Assembly (NCBI GenBank): GCA_003819755.1
Contig: RPQK01000147.1
Span: 1-11,890, forward strand
DNA from: Acidobacteriota bacterium
Lineage (GTDB): Bacteria; Acidobacteriota; UBA6911; RPQK01
Length of the DNA stretch: 11,890 nt
Direction of reading: 5' to 3'
Of this stretch, positions 1 through 6,395 are shown one piece after another. A model generated the notes under the pieces. That model did no database searches, was not told the DNA's origin, and saw nothing but the letters and a program-made list of their open reading frames with translations. Each line of letters starts with the position of its first letter. The first letter of the stretch is position 1. Position numbers and translations under genes: made by a program.

Positions 1-95
1 TCCGCCCCTTCACCCCTTTGCCCCTTTGCCCCTTTGCCCCTTTCCCCTCCGCCCCTTTGCCCCTTTCCCCTCCGCCCCTTTGCCCCTTTGCCCCT
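1..95. repeat. C-rich octamer tandem repeat tract (CCCCTTTG units)
   Basis: This stretch is built from CCCCTTTG units (period 8) interrupted by CCCCTCCG and TTCCCC variants. Runs of four C occur at 13-16, 21-24, 29-32 and 37-40, each separated by a four-base TTTG loop, so the - strand has a regular G4N4 pattern able in principle to fold as a G-quadruplex. The tract ends about 38 bases before dcd. An inverted copy of the same repeat type closes the window at 11813-11890. The open frame reading through it into dcd gives only a Pro/Leu/Cys-rich low-complexity peptide and is not taken as coding. Confidence 0.9.
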
Positions 96-109
96 CGGTA
101 AGTTACACT
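80..109 (+). promoter_or_regulatory. possible weak sigma70-type promoter for dcd
   Basis: A -35-like TTGCCC at 80-85, which is part of the last repeat units, is followed after 18 bases by TACACT at 104-109. Transcription would begin about 18 bases before the dcd start codon, just ahead of its Shine-Dalgarno. The -10 is reasonable but the -35 matches only the TTG core, and any repeat unit would supply such a match. The call is tentative. Confidence 0.25.
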
Positions 110-133
110 GCGCTTTTTGGAAAGGACTGGGAG

Positions 134-700
134 ATGGGCGTAAAGCCGGACCACTGGATTATCGAAAAAGCTCGCCGAGAGCGGATGATCGAGCCTTTTG
201 AAGAGAGCCTCGTCAGCAAGGCCTGCATCTCTTACGGAGTGTCATCCTACGGCTATGATCTGCGCGTTGACCGCCAATACCGCGTGTTTCGCGGGCAGCC
301 GGGAGAGATCATCGATCCCAAAAGTATCTCGGGCGAGCTGTTTGAGGATTTCGAGGGGGATTCGTGCGTGGTCCCGTCGGGTTCTTTCGTCCTCGGCAAG
401 TCGGTCGAGTACTTCAGAATTCCCCGTGATATCCTGACGATCTGCACCGGCAAATCGACCTATGCCCGTTGCGGCCTGCTGACCAACATCACTCCCTTCG
501 AGCCGGAGTGGGAAGGCTACGTCACCATGGCTATTTTTAATACGGGCCCGGCGTCGGTGAGGGTCTACTCCGGCGAGGGGATTGCGCAGGTTATCTTCTT
601 GTCGGCTGACGAGGTCTGCACTCGCTCGTATGGGGATCGTAAAGGCAAGTACCAGGCGCAGAAGGGAATAGTATCCGCGAAGGTCGAGGGGAAGGAGTGA
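134..700 (+). CDS. dcd: dCTP deaminase family protein (188-residue type) lacking the catalytic glutamate
   Basis: Family members deaminate dCTP to dUTP in the cytoplasm, feeding thymidylate synthesis. The ATG at 134 is chosen because AAAGGA lies at 121-126, the resulting 188 residues match the usual length, and MGVKPDHWI resembles family N-termini; upstream codons are repeat. The fold motifs are present: SYGVSSYGYDLR (33-44), GKSTYARCG (106-114, with S108 and R112), TPFEPEWEGYV (120-130), GIAQVIF (149-155) and the C-terminal lid SYGDRKGKYQAQKG (165-178, with K172 and Q176). By gapless alignment from memory to E. coli Dcd, the catalytic Glu138 falls on A133 (codon GCT, 530-532) in TMAIFNTG; relatives read TLEF or TIEI there. 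The frame is intact, so this is not an obvious pseudogene. It may be inactive, regulatory or altered in chemistry, or the base may be wrong. It is followed by leuS after 51 bases. Family assignment is firm; activity is doubtful. Confidence 0.92.
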   Translation: MGVKPDHWIIEKARRERMIEPFEESLVSKACISYGVSSYGYDLRVDRQYRVFRGQPGEIIDPKSISGELFEDFEGDSCVVPSGSFVLGKSVEYFRIPRDILTICTGKSTYARCGLLTNITPFEPEWEGYVTMAIFNTGPASVRVYSGEGIAQVIFLSADEVCTRSYGDRKGKYQAQKGIVSAKVEGKE

Positions 701-704
701 TGCC

Positions 705-725
705 GACAGCTGACAACTGACGGCC
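705..725. repeat. short heptamer repeat between dcd and leuS
   Basis: Two clear seven-base units, GACAGCT (705-711) and GACAACT (712-718), are followed by a degenerate third, GACGGCC (719-725). The element is small, but it has the same period as the repeats before phoH and before the arginase gene. No terminator or promoter stands out in this 51-base gap. Confidence 0.4.
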
Positions 726-751
726 TGACCGAAACTCCAGCTAACAGGACT

Positions 752-3217
752 ATGAACGAAAAGTACGACTTCGAAGCGATCGAACAAAAGTGGCAACAAC
801 GGTGGGCGGAACGAGATCAGTTCCGGGCCGCCGAAAATCCGGCCAGGCCCAAATACTACGTCCTGGAGATGCTCCCTTATCCGTCCGGCGCCCTTCATAT
901 CGGGCACGTCCGGAACTACTCGCTGGGCGATTCGGTGGCCCGCCTCCGGCGAATGCAGGGCTTCAATGTGCTGCACCCGATCGGCTGGGACGCGTTTGGC
1001 CTGCCGGCCGAGAACGCGGCCATTAAGCGGGGAGTCCTGCCCGAGAAGTGGACGCTGGATAATATCGTGCGGATGCGGACCCAGTGCAAGCGGATGGGAT
1101 GGTCCTACGACTGGGCGCGCGAGGTTGCCACTTGTCTGCCTGACTACTACCGGTGGAATCAGTGGTTCTTTATCCAGTTCTTCAAAAAGGGCCTCGCTTA
1201 TAAGCGTAAGGGACTGGTCAACTGGTGCGAGAAATGCCAGACGGTCCTGGCGAATGAACAGGTCGTCAACGGCGCCTGCTGGCGGGATGGAAGTCAGGTT
1301 ATTCAACAGGAACTGGAGCAGTGGTACTGGAGGATTACCAACTACGCGCAGGAGCTCCTGGACGACCTTTCCAAGTTGGAGAACTGGCCTGAGAAAGTCC
1401 TGACCATGCAGACCAACTGGATCGGACGATCCGAAGGCGCTCGCGTCAGTTTTCAGATTGCCGATTCGGACAGGTCTTTCGACATCTTCACGACCCGCGT
1501 CGATACCATTCATGGCGCCACGTTCGTCGTTCTCGCCCCGGAGCACGACCTCGTTAAGTCATGGGTAAACGACCCCCAATATGGCCCGGCTCTCACCGAA
1601 TTCGTTGACCAAATGCGCCGGCAGGATCGCTTGCTGCGGACTTCCGAGGAGGCCGAGAAGAAAGGAGTGTTCACCGGGCAGTACGCGATCAACCCGTACA
1701 CCCGGGAAAGAATCCCGATCTGGGTGGCCAATTTTGTGCTCATGGAATACGGAACCGGGGCGATCATGGCGGTTCCTGCTCACGATCAGCGTGATTTCGA
1801 GTTCGCCACCAGGTACAACATCCCTATCCGACAAGTCATACAGCCGTCGGACGGCTCAGCGGTCGACATTTCGAAGGGGGCCTTCGTCGAGTACGGCACG
1901 CTCATCAATAGTGACCGTTTCTCGGGTCTGACGTCCGAGGCGGCCTTGGAGAAGATGGTCGAGTACGCCCAGAGCCAGGGTTTCGGGGAGAAGACGGTCT
2001 CTTTTCGGCTGAAAGACTGGGGGATCAGCCGCCAGCGGTACTGGGGAACGCCGATTCCGATCATCTACTGCGACAAGTGCGGGACCGTCCCGGTTCCGGA
2101 GAAAGACCTGCCGGTGGTCTTGCCGAAAATCGACCGCATCCTGCTCGGCGGATCGCCGCTCGCGACCATCGCCGATTTCGTCGCCGTCACATGTCCGAAC
2201 TGCGGAAAGCCCGCACGGCGCGAGACCGACACCATGGACACCTTCGTCGACAGCTCCTGGTACTTCTACAGGTACACCTCACCGCGTGTCGATTCCGCCC
2301 CTATCGACAACCAGGCGGTTCAGTACTGGTTCCCGGTCGACATCTATATCGGCGGTGTCGAGCACGCCATTCTGCACCTCATTTACATGCGCTTCTTCAG
2401 CAAGGCCATGCGAGATATCGGGCTGTGCGCGCTGGATGAACCGGTCGCGGCGCTCTTCACTCAAGGCATGGTGATTAAAGAAGGCGCGAAGATGAGCAAA
2501 TCGCTCGGTAACGTGGTCGAGCCCGACGAAATCGTGCGGGAATACGGTGCCGATGCGCTGCGCCTCTTTATCCAGTTTGCCGCGCCGCCGGAAGGCGACC
2601 TGGACTGGAACGAGCAGGGGCTGGAGGGTTGCTTCAGGTTCCTGGCCCGCCTGTGGAGGCTGGCCTACCGCTGGATTCCAAGGCTGGAAGGGGTGGATCA
2701 GCAGGCCGATGCGACTGCGGATCGGCGGGAACGTGCGTTGCGACGTAAGATCCACCAGACGATTCCGAAGGTCGGCCACGACGTGGAGCGGCTGCACCAG
2801 AACACCGCTATTGCGGCGATCATGGAGCTGCTGAATGCCGCCTACGAAGCCGAGGACCAGGGTGGGGTCCGGCCGGCCGTGATGAGGGAAGCGCTCGAGA
2901 CGATGACCTTGTTGCTTCATCCCTTTGCTCCTCACTTTGCCGAGGAAATGTGGGAGCTTCTGGGCCACCGGGAGACTCTCTGGAATACCACCTGGCCGCA
3001 GGATGATCCCGAACTGGCGCGGGAAGAAACGATCGAGATCGTGATCCAGATTAACGGAAAGCCCCGGTCAAGATTCCTCGCCCCGCCGGATGTGTCGAAC
3101 GAGGAGACCGAAGCTCTAGCCCTGAAGGACGAGAAGGTTAAAGCGGCCCTGGAGGGCAAAAAACTGATCAAGGTGATTGTCATCCCGCGGCGGCTGGTGA
3201 ATGTGGTGGTGGGGTGA
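752..3217 (+). CDS. leuS: leucyl-tRNA synthetase
   Basis: Class I aminoacyl-tRNA synthetase that charges tRNA-Leu with leucine in the cytoplasm. At 821 residues it has normal bacterial length. The HIGH motif is at 49-52 and KMSKS at 580-584. The CP1 editing domain, which removes misactivated amino acids, shows the threonine-rich TTRVDT (247-252) and the conserved aspartate D345 in VPAHDQRD. The ZN-1 region (C159, C162, C176) has D179 where a fourth cysteine might be expected. A second complete zinc ribbon uses C440, C443, C481 and C484. A tRNA-binding anticodon domain (about 620-750) and a small C-terminal domain follow. A short AGGA at 746-749 precedes the ATG closely. The stop codon overlaps the first possible start of lptE (GTGA), and leuS-lptE-holA is a known conserved order, so these are likely cotranscribed. 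Identity is certain. Confidence 0.98.
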   Translation: MNEKYDFEAIEQKWQQRWAERDQFRAAENPARPKYYVLEMLPYPSGALHIGHVRNYSLGDSVARLRRMQGFNVLHPIGWDAFGLPAENAAIKRGVLPEKWTLDNIVRMRTQCKRMGWSYDWAREVATCLPDYYRWNQWFFIQFFKKGLAYKRKGLVNWCEKCQTVLANEQVVNGACWRDGSQVIQQELEQWYWRITNYAQELLDDLSKLENWPEKVLTMQTNWIGRSEGARVSFQIADSDRSFDIFTTRVDTIHGATFVVLAPEHDLVKSWVNDPQYGPALTEFVDQMRRQDRLLRTSEEAEKKGVFTGQYAINPYTRERIPIWVANFVLMEYGTGAIMAVPAHDQRDFEFATRYNIPIRQVIQPSDGSAVDISKGAFVEYGTLINSDRFSGLTSEAALEKMVEYAQSQGFGEKTVSFRLKDWGISRQRYWGTPIPIIYCDKCGTVPVPEKDLPVVLPKIDRILLGGSPLATIADFVAVTCPNCGKPARRETDTMDTFVDSSWYFYRYTSPRVDSAPIDNQAVQYWFPVDIYIGGVEHAILHLIYMRFFSKAMRDIGLCALDEPVAALFTQGMVIKEGAKMSKSLGNVVEPDEIVREYGADALRLFIQFAAPPEGDLDWNEQGLEGCFRFLARLWRLAYRWIPRLEGVDQQADATADRRERALRRKIHQTIPKVGHDVERLHQNTAIAAIMELLNAAYEAEDQGGVRPAVMREALETMTLLLHPFAPHFAEEMWELLGHRETLWNTTWPQDDPELAREETIEIVIQINGKPRSRFLAPPDVSNEETEALALKDEKVKAALEGKKLIKVIVIPRRLVNVVVG

Positions 3218-3834
3218 ACACGCTCATGCGAGCAATGGACGGACACGGACGGACACGGACGGGCACGGACGAACACGGACAGACTCTATTCGTCCGTATC
3301 CGACCGTGCCCGTCCGTGTCCGTCCGTGTTCGTCCATTGCTTGTCCTATTCATCCTGCTGTTTGGCCTGTCCGGCTGCGGCTATCGACATGCCGCCTCCA
3401 CTCGCACCACCAAAGGACAATCGATCGCGGTCCAGCCGCTCACGAACCGAACGACGACGTTCGAGGTAGAGCAGATCCTGACGCGGGCGCTGGTTCGGAG
3501 TTTTGTCGAGAAGTCGGCCTACCGGGTTGTTCAAGATCCGTCGCGTGCCGATATTGTTCTTAAAGGCGAGATCCTGGCCGTCAATGCCACCCCCGTTATC
3601 TTTGGCCGTGAAACTTTCGGTACGGCGTTTCTGGTCACCGTCAACGCCAAGGTCGAACTGAGAGACGCCCGCAACGGCAAGCTGGTCTTCAAGAACGACA
3701 ACTATCTTTTCCGGGAACAGTACGAGATCAATGCCGACGTCAAAAACTTCTTCTCCGAGCTGAACCCGGCGTTGGAGAGGATCGCCAACGATTTCGGGGC
3801 GAGCGTTGTTGCCGCCGTTCTCGAAGACTTCTGA
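3214..3834 (+). CDS. lptE: LPS assembly lipoprotein LptE-like
   Basis: LptE is an outer-membrane lipoprotein that plugs and assembles the LptD translocon, which delivers LPS to the cell surface. The frame opens with GTG at 3214, overlapping the leuS stop, and reaches a lipobox LSGC with the acylated Cys at codon 3376-3378, residue 55 of this longest form. Mature sequence begins CGYRHA, as is usual for this family, and includes IAVQPLTNRTT and the RADIVLKGEI strand region typical of LptE. The first 40 or so codons are made by the inverted 10-mer repeat at 3232-3340, so the longest form is suspect. An internal GTG at 3316 would give MSVRVRPLLVLF and so on, a compact 20-residue lipoprotein signal with arginines before the hydrophobic core. 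ATG codons at 3226 and 3235 are also possible. holA follows after six bases. The family call rests on lipobox, motifs and position between leuS and holA. Confidence 0.85.
   Translation: MNTLMRAMDGHGRTRTGTDEHGQTLFVRIRPCPSVSVRVRPLLVLFILLFGLSGCGYRHAASTRTTKGQSIAVQPLTNRTTTFEVEQILTRALVRSFVEKSAYRVVQDPSRADIVLKGEILAVNATPVIFGRETFGTAFLVTVNAKVELRDARNGKLVFKNDNYLFREQYEINADVKNFFSELNPALERIANDFGASVVAAVLEDF
3232..3340. repeat. inverted array of 10-base repeats (GRACACGGAC) forming a long hairpin
   Basis: The left arm (3232-3281) has four near-identical 10-base units of type GGACACGGAC after GCAATGGAC. The right arm (3291-3340) is its reverse complement with about five mismatches and ends in GTCCATTGC, mirroring the left start. 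The loop is about nine bases. The element lies across the leuS/lptE junction and is read through in the lptE frame as an HGRTRTGTDEHG-like peptide. A transcript would fold into a roughly 50-bp stem that could hide the upstream lptE start codons. A related unit recurs at 8414-8495. Confidence 0.92.
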
Positions 3835-3840
3835 TTACGA

Positions 3841-4794
3841 ATGAACATCGGAGAGTTTCAAAAAGCGTCATCAAACCCCGACCCTGTCTACCTGCTGATC
3901 GCCGGGCAGGCGTACTTCAGGCGGATCGTCTACGAACATTGCCGTAACCAGGTTCAGGAATCAGCTCGTGCTTTTGACTGGAGCGTTTTCGACTTGGAGC
4001 AGGAACCAGTCAATGAATTGGTGCAGGTGGCCCGCACCCTTCCCTGGATGAGCGCGCGACGGTGGGTTTACGCGAAAAACGTCGATCGGGCAGACTCCAA
4101 GCTCCTCCTACCGTACCTTCAGAAACCAAGTGAACGGACAGTTCTGGTGTTGGAGGTTGAGAAGCCTCCGGCCGGCTGGCCTCCGGTCACGCGGATCGAG
4201 CCGGCCGATCAGATCGACTTAATGCGATGGTTGAGCCGCAAAGTCTCTCATGAGGGGTATGAGGCCGAGCCGGGCGCGTTGGAAGCCCTGGTGGAGATCG
4301 TGGGCGAGGACCTGCAGCTGCTGGAGTCGGAGCTCGAGAAACAGCTGCTGCACTGCTACGAAGGCAAGCTGATTACCGTGGATTCGGTCCGTGATATGGC
4401 GCTGAACGGCCGCCAATACGGGATCTTTGCGTTGACCGATGCGATAGCCGAGGGGAAAGCCAAAGAAGCGCTGAAAATTCTGGCGAAGCTGTACGAGAAC
4501 GGGATGGCGGCTCCGCTGGTGCTCGCCACCCTGTATTCGAATTTCCGGCGGCTCCTCGTCGCTCTCGAAATGCTGAACGGGCGCAGGCCCTTCGCCGAGG
4601 TGATTCGGGTGACCAATATCTGGAGCTACAAGGGTAGGGAACGGCACGTTCGACGCCTCCGGGAGGATGAGCTTCGGAAGATACTCCTGCAGCTCTACGC
4701 CTCGGATCGCGCCTGCAAAACTACGGGCACGGATGAGAAGGCGCATCTGGAGCGGGTCGTCGTTGACACCTGTCGGCGAACCTCTGTAAAATAA
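3841..4794 (+). CDS. holA: DNA polymerase III delta subunit
   Basis: The delta subunit is the wrench of the clamp loader; it opens the beta sliding clamp so it can be placed on primed DNA. The 317-residue protein has the expected order: an N-terminal region beginning MNIGEFQKAS with PVYLLIAGQAYFRR (about 14-27), a degenerate AAA+ core with TLPWMSARRWVYAKNV (about 62-77), a middle region with LMRWLSRK (about 123-130), the stretch EIVGEDLQLLESELEKQ (about 152-168) typical of delta, and a helical C-terminal collar domain from about 205. Delta has no functional Walker A and none is seen. It starts six bases after lptE without a clear Shine-Dalgarno, so coupling to lptE translation is likely. Its last codons contain the promoter for rpsT. 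Sequence conservation in delta is low, but the motifs and the leuS-lptE-holA context make the call strong. Confidence 0.93.
   Translation: MNIGEFQKASSNPDPVYLLIAGQAYFRRIVYEHCRNQVQESARAFDWSVFDLEQEPVNELVQVARTLPWMSARRWVYAKNVDRADSKLLLPYLQKPSERTVLVLEVEKPPAGWPPVTRIEPADQIDLMRWLSRKVSHEGYEAEPGALEALVEIVGEDLQLLESELEKQLLHCYEGKLITVDSVRDMALNGRQYGIFALTDAIAEGKAKEALKILAKLYENGMAAPLVLATLYSNFRRLLVALEMLNGRRPFAEVIRVTNIWSYKGRERHVRRLREDELRKILLQLYASDRACKTTGTDEKAHLERVVVDTCRRTSVK
4763..4792 (+). promoter_or_regulatory. sigma70-type promoter for rpsT, inside the end of holA
   Basis: A perfect TTGACA at 4763-4768 and TAAAAT at 4787-4792 are separated by 18 bases. The predicted start near 4799 gives a leader of about 28 bases that carries the strong AAAGGAG of rpsT. 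Placement within the last codons of holA would let the abundant ribosomal protein be made independently of the leuS-lptE-holA transcript. Confidence 0.7.
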
Positions 4795-4826
4795 CTAGCT
4801 TTCAGGACAAAGGAGAAAGTGCCCGT

Positions 4827-5093
4827 ATGGCGAATACTAAGTCCGCCGAGAAGCGGATGCGGCAGAGTGAAAGACGGCGGATGATGAACCGTCAGGCTCG
4901 CAGTCAGATGCGGACGGAGATCAAGAAGTTCCGGAGCCTGGTAGAGGAGAAGAAATTCGACCAGGCGCGGAGTATGTTGCCGGGCGTCTACGGAATCATC
5001 GACCGGACCGTGAAAAAAGGCGTGATTCACCAAAACACGGCGGCCAGGTATAAATCGCGACTGACACTGCACCTGAACCAGTCCGCTTCGTAA
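4827..5093 (+). CDS. rpsT: 30S ribosomal protein bS20
   Basis: bS20 binds 16S rRNA early in assembly of the small subunit. The 88-residue, strongly basic protein begins MANTKSAEKRMRQSERRR, the hallmark of bS20, and continues with helices rich in Arg and Lys (QARSQMRTEIKKF, about 23-35) and the conserved RTVKKGVIHQNTAARYKSRL near the C-terminus (about 62-81). Length is normal. A strong AAAGGAG at 4809-4815 precedes the ATG. It has its own promoter in the end of holA. A run of seven T at 5099-5105 follows six bases after the stop codon, but I cannot see a good GC stem just before it; the large inverted repeat starts only after it. Confidence 0.98.
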   Translation: MANTKSAEKRMRQSERRRMMNRQARSQMRTEIKKFRSLVEEKKFDQARSMLPGVYGIIDRTVKKGVIHQNTAARYKSRLTLHLNQSAS

Positions 5094-5109
5094 AGGCATT
5101 TTTTTCTGT

Positions 5110-5241
5110 CTTTACAGAGCCGCAAGCGCAGCGTTTTTTTGCGGAGCGCGTCGGATGCGAAGTTGGCGGCAACGATTGCTCGTGTAAAGCTCGTATCCGA
5201 CGCGCTCCGCAAAAAAACGCTGCGCTTGCGGCTCTGTAAAG
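5110..5241. repeat. 47-bp perfect inverted repeat between rpsT and phoH
   Basis: The arms 5110-5156 and 5195-5241 are exact reverse complements with no mismatch over 47 bases, around a 38-base spacer. Each arm holds a run of seven T or seven A inside GC-rich flanks. The left arm can also fold on itself through CCGCAA and TTGCGG. It is not followed by T residues on either strand, so it is not a textbook intrinsic terminator, yet as RNA it would be a very stable hairpin that could stop or protect the rpsT transcript. There is no transposase gene and no clear flanking target duplication. It fills most of the 185-base rpsT-phoH gap; no convincing promoter for phoH is visible there. Confidence 0.95.
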
Positions 5242-5253
5242 CCAGGACCTTCC

Positions 5254-5274
5254 AACCCGCGACCCGCAACCCTT
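5254..5274. repeat. heptamer repeat in the ribosome-binding region of phoH
   Basis: Three seven-base units, AACCCGC, GACCCGC and AACCCTT, occupy the place just before the phoH ATG where a Shine-Dalgarno would normally lie. No AGGAG-like sequence is present there. Confidence 0.6.
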
Positions 5275-5278
5275 AAAG

Positions 5279-6229
5279 ATGCCTCAAAAGAAGATCGTGT
5301 TGCCCGAAAGGGGCGCCGAAACTCTATTTGATCTCCAGGACGAGAACATCCATTTGCTGGAATCGCTTTTCCACGTGAAGATCAACGCTCGGGGCGGGGA
5401 ACTCCTCGTGCAGGGCGAAGAGGAGAGCATAGCGGCCTTCGAGGCTTTGATCCAGGACTTTTCGACTCTCCTCGGGCAGGGGCACGAGTTCCAAAACGGG
5501 GAACTGAAGGACGCGTTCCAGCAGATTGCCGAAGGCGAGGCCAAGGGCCTCCACGATTTTCTTCCCCGGAAGCCCGTTCTGGTTACGGCGGTCCGCCAGG
5601 TAACGGCCCGCAGCATGAACCAGCTGCGATATGTCCAGGCCATGGAGAAGTTCGATATGGTCTTCGGTATTGGACCCGCCGGCACCGGGAAGACCTATCT
5701 GGCCATGGCCATGGCGGTCGCCTACCTGCTCAAGAAAGCAGTCAGCCGCATCATCCTGGCGCGCCCGGCCGTTGAAGCCGGCGAAAAGCTGGGCTTCCTG
5801 CCAGGCGATCTCCAGGAAAAGGTGAATCCTTACCTCCGCCCCCTGTACGACGCCCTCTTCCACATGGTCGAGGAGCAGAAGGTCGAAAAACTGATCGAGC
5901 GCGGGGTGATCGAGATTGCCCCTCTCGCCTTCATGCGCGGGCGGACGCTCAGCGACTCTTTCATCATCTTGGATGAGGCCCAGAACTGCACCTCGGAGCA
6001 GATGAAGATGTTCCTCACCCGAATGGGGCTCAACTCCAAGGTCGTCGTAACGGGGGACGTCACGCAGATCGACTTGCCGCGCGGGCAGATCTCGGGACTC
6101 GTGGAAGCCCGCGAGGTCCTCTCACCGGTGCCCGACATCAGTTTCTGCTACTTCAATGAGCGAGACGTCGTCCGCCACCGCCTTGTCAAGAAGATCATCC
6201 AGGCCTACGACACCCGCCGGGATTTCTGA
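5279..6229 (+). CDS. phoH: PhoH family ATPase (YbeZ-like)
   Basis: PhoH proteins are cytoplasmic P-loop ATPases; the YbeZ branch is linked to the RNase YbeY and to rRNA handling, though the exact reaction is not settled. This 316-residue protein has the branch's N-terminal small domain (about 1-100, LPERGAETLFDLQDENIHLL near the start), then the PhoH core: Walker A GPAGTGKTY (132-140), ARPAVEAGEKLGFLPGDLQ (161-179), Walker B FIILDEAQN (228-236) and the sensor-like VVTGDVTQIDLPRGQ (256-270). All core residues look intact. The ATG at 5279 gives the usual N-terminus but has no Shine-Dalgarno; a heptamer repeat sits there instead. In many genomes phoH is followed by ybeY; here an arginase gene follows after a repeat-filled gap, so that partner must be elsewhere. 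Identity is very secure. Confidence 0.96.
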   Translation: MPQKKIVLPERGAETLFDLQDENIHLLESLFHVKINARGGELLVQGEEESIAAFEALIQDFSTLLGQGHEFQNGELKDAFQQIAEGEAKGLHDFLPRKPVLVTAVRQVTARSMNQLRYVQAMEKFDMVFGIGPAGTGKTYLAMAMAVAYLLKKAVSRIILARPAVEAGEKLGFLPGDLQEKVNPYLRPLYDALFHMVEEQKVEKLIERGVIEIAPLAFMRGRTLSDSFIILDEAQNCTSEQMKMFLTRMGLNSKVVVTGDVTQIDLPRGQISGLVEAREVLSPVPDISFCYFNERDVVRHRLVKKIIQAYDTRRDF

Positions 6230-6270
6230 ACGGCGAAGTGATATCTTTGGGTGTCAGAATTGCTTGGACA

Positions 6271-6361
6271 GGTTCTGGGTTCTCGGTTCTGAGTTCCGGG
6301 TTTCACGGTGTTCGGGCAGATCAGCTCCAACCTTGAACCCCGAACCCCGAACCCCCAAACC
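6271..6361. repeat. inverted arrays of heptamers (GGTTCNG / CNNGAAC) between phoH and the arginase gene
   Basis: The left array, 6271-6305, is five units of seven bases: GGTTCTG, GGTTCTC, GGTTCTG, AGTTCCG and GGTTTCA. The right array, 6331-6358, is four units: CCTTGAA, CCCCGAA, CCCCGAA and CCCCCAA, followed by ACC. The right array is the reverse complement type of the left, so the two can pair as a hairpin with a 25-base loop. Together they fill the centre of the 166-base gap. No clear promoter or T-rich terminator was found in this gap. Confidence 0.85.
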
Positions 6362-6395
6362 GTGTCAGCGTGTACGTCCTGACTCAAGAGCTTCT

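Noticed and set aside
26..133. N-terminal extension of dcd from an upstream ATG
   Set aside because: It is translated C-rich repeat with a Pro/Leu/Cys pattern; the 134 start has a Shine-Dalgarno and gives the normal length.
242..1546. 434-codon open frame on the - strand across dcd and leuS
   Set aside because: It crosses two well-supported genes on the other strand, has no family resemblance and no ribosome-binding site of note.
3232..3340. CRISPR-like array
   Set aside because: The units are contiguous 10-base repeats without unique spacers and there are no cas genes.
5099..5105. Intrinsic terminator of rpsT ending in seven T
   Set aside because: No stable GC-rich stem was found directly before the T-run; the strong stem comes after it.
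5163..5190. Promoter for phoH inside the spacer of the inverted repeat (TTGGCG-16-TAAAGC)
   Set aside because: Both hexamers match the consensus poorly and the downstream leader would contain half of the long stem.
5110..5241. Insertion sequence bounded by terminal inverted repeats
   Set aside because: The 38-base spacer cannot encode a transposase and no flanking target duplication is visible; only a MITE-like origin remains open.
6156..6395. N-terminal extension of the arginase frame into the phoH 3' end
   Set aside because: It overlaps phoH out of frame and reads the heptamer arrays; the ATG at 6396 gives the conserved arginase opening.
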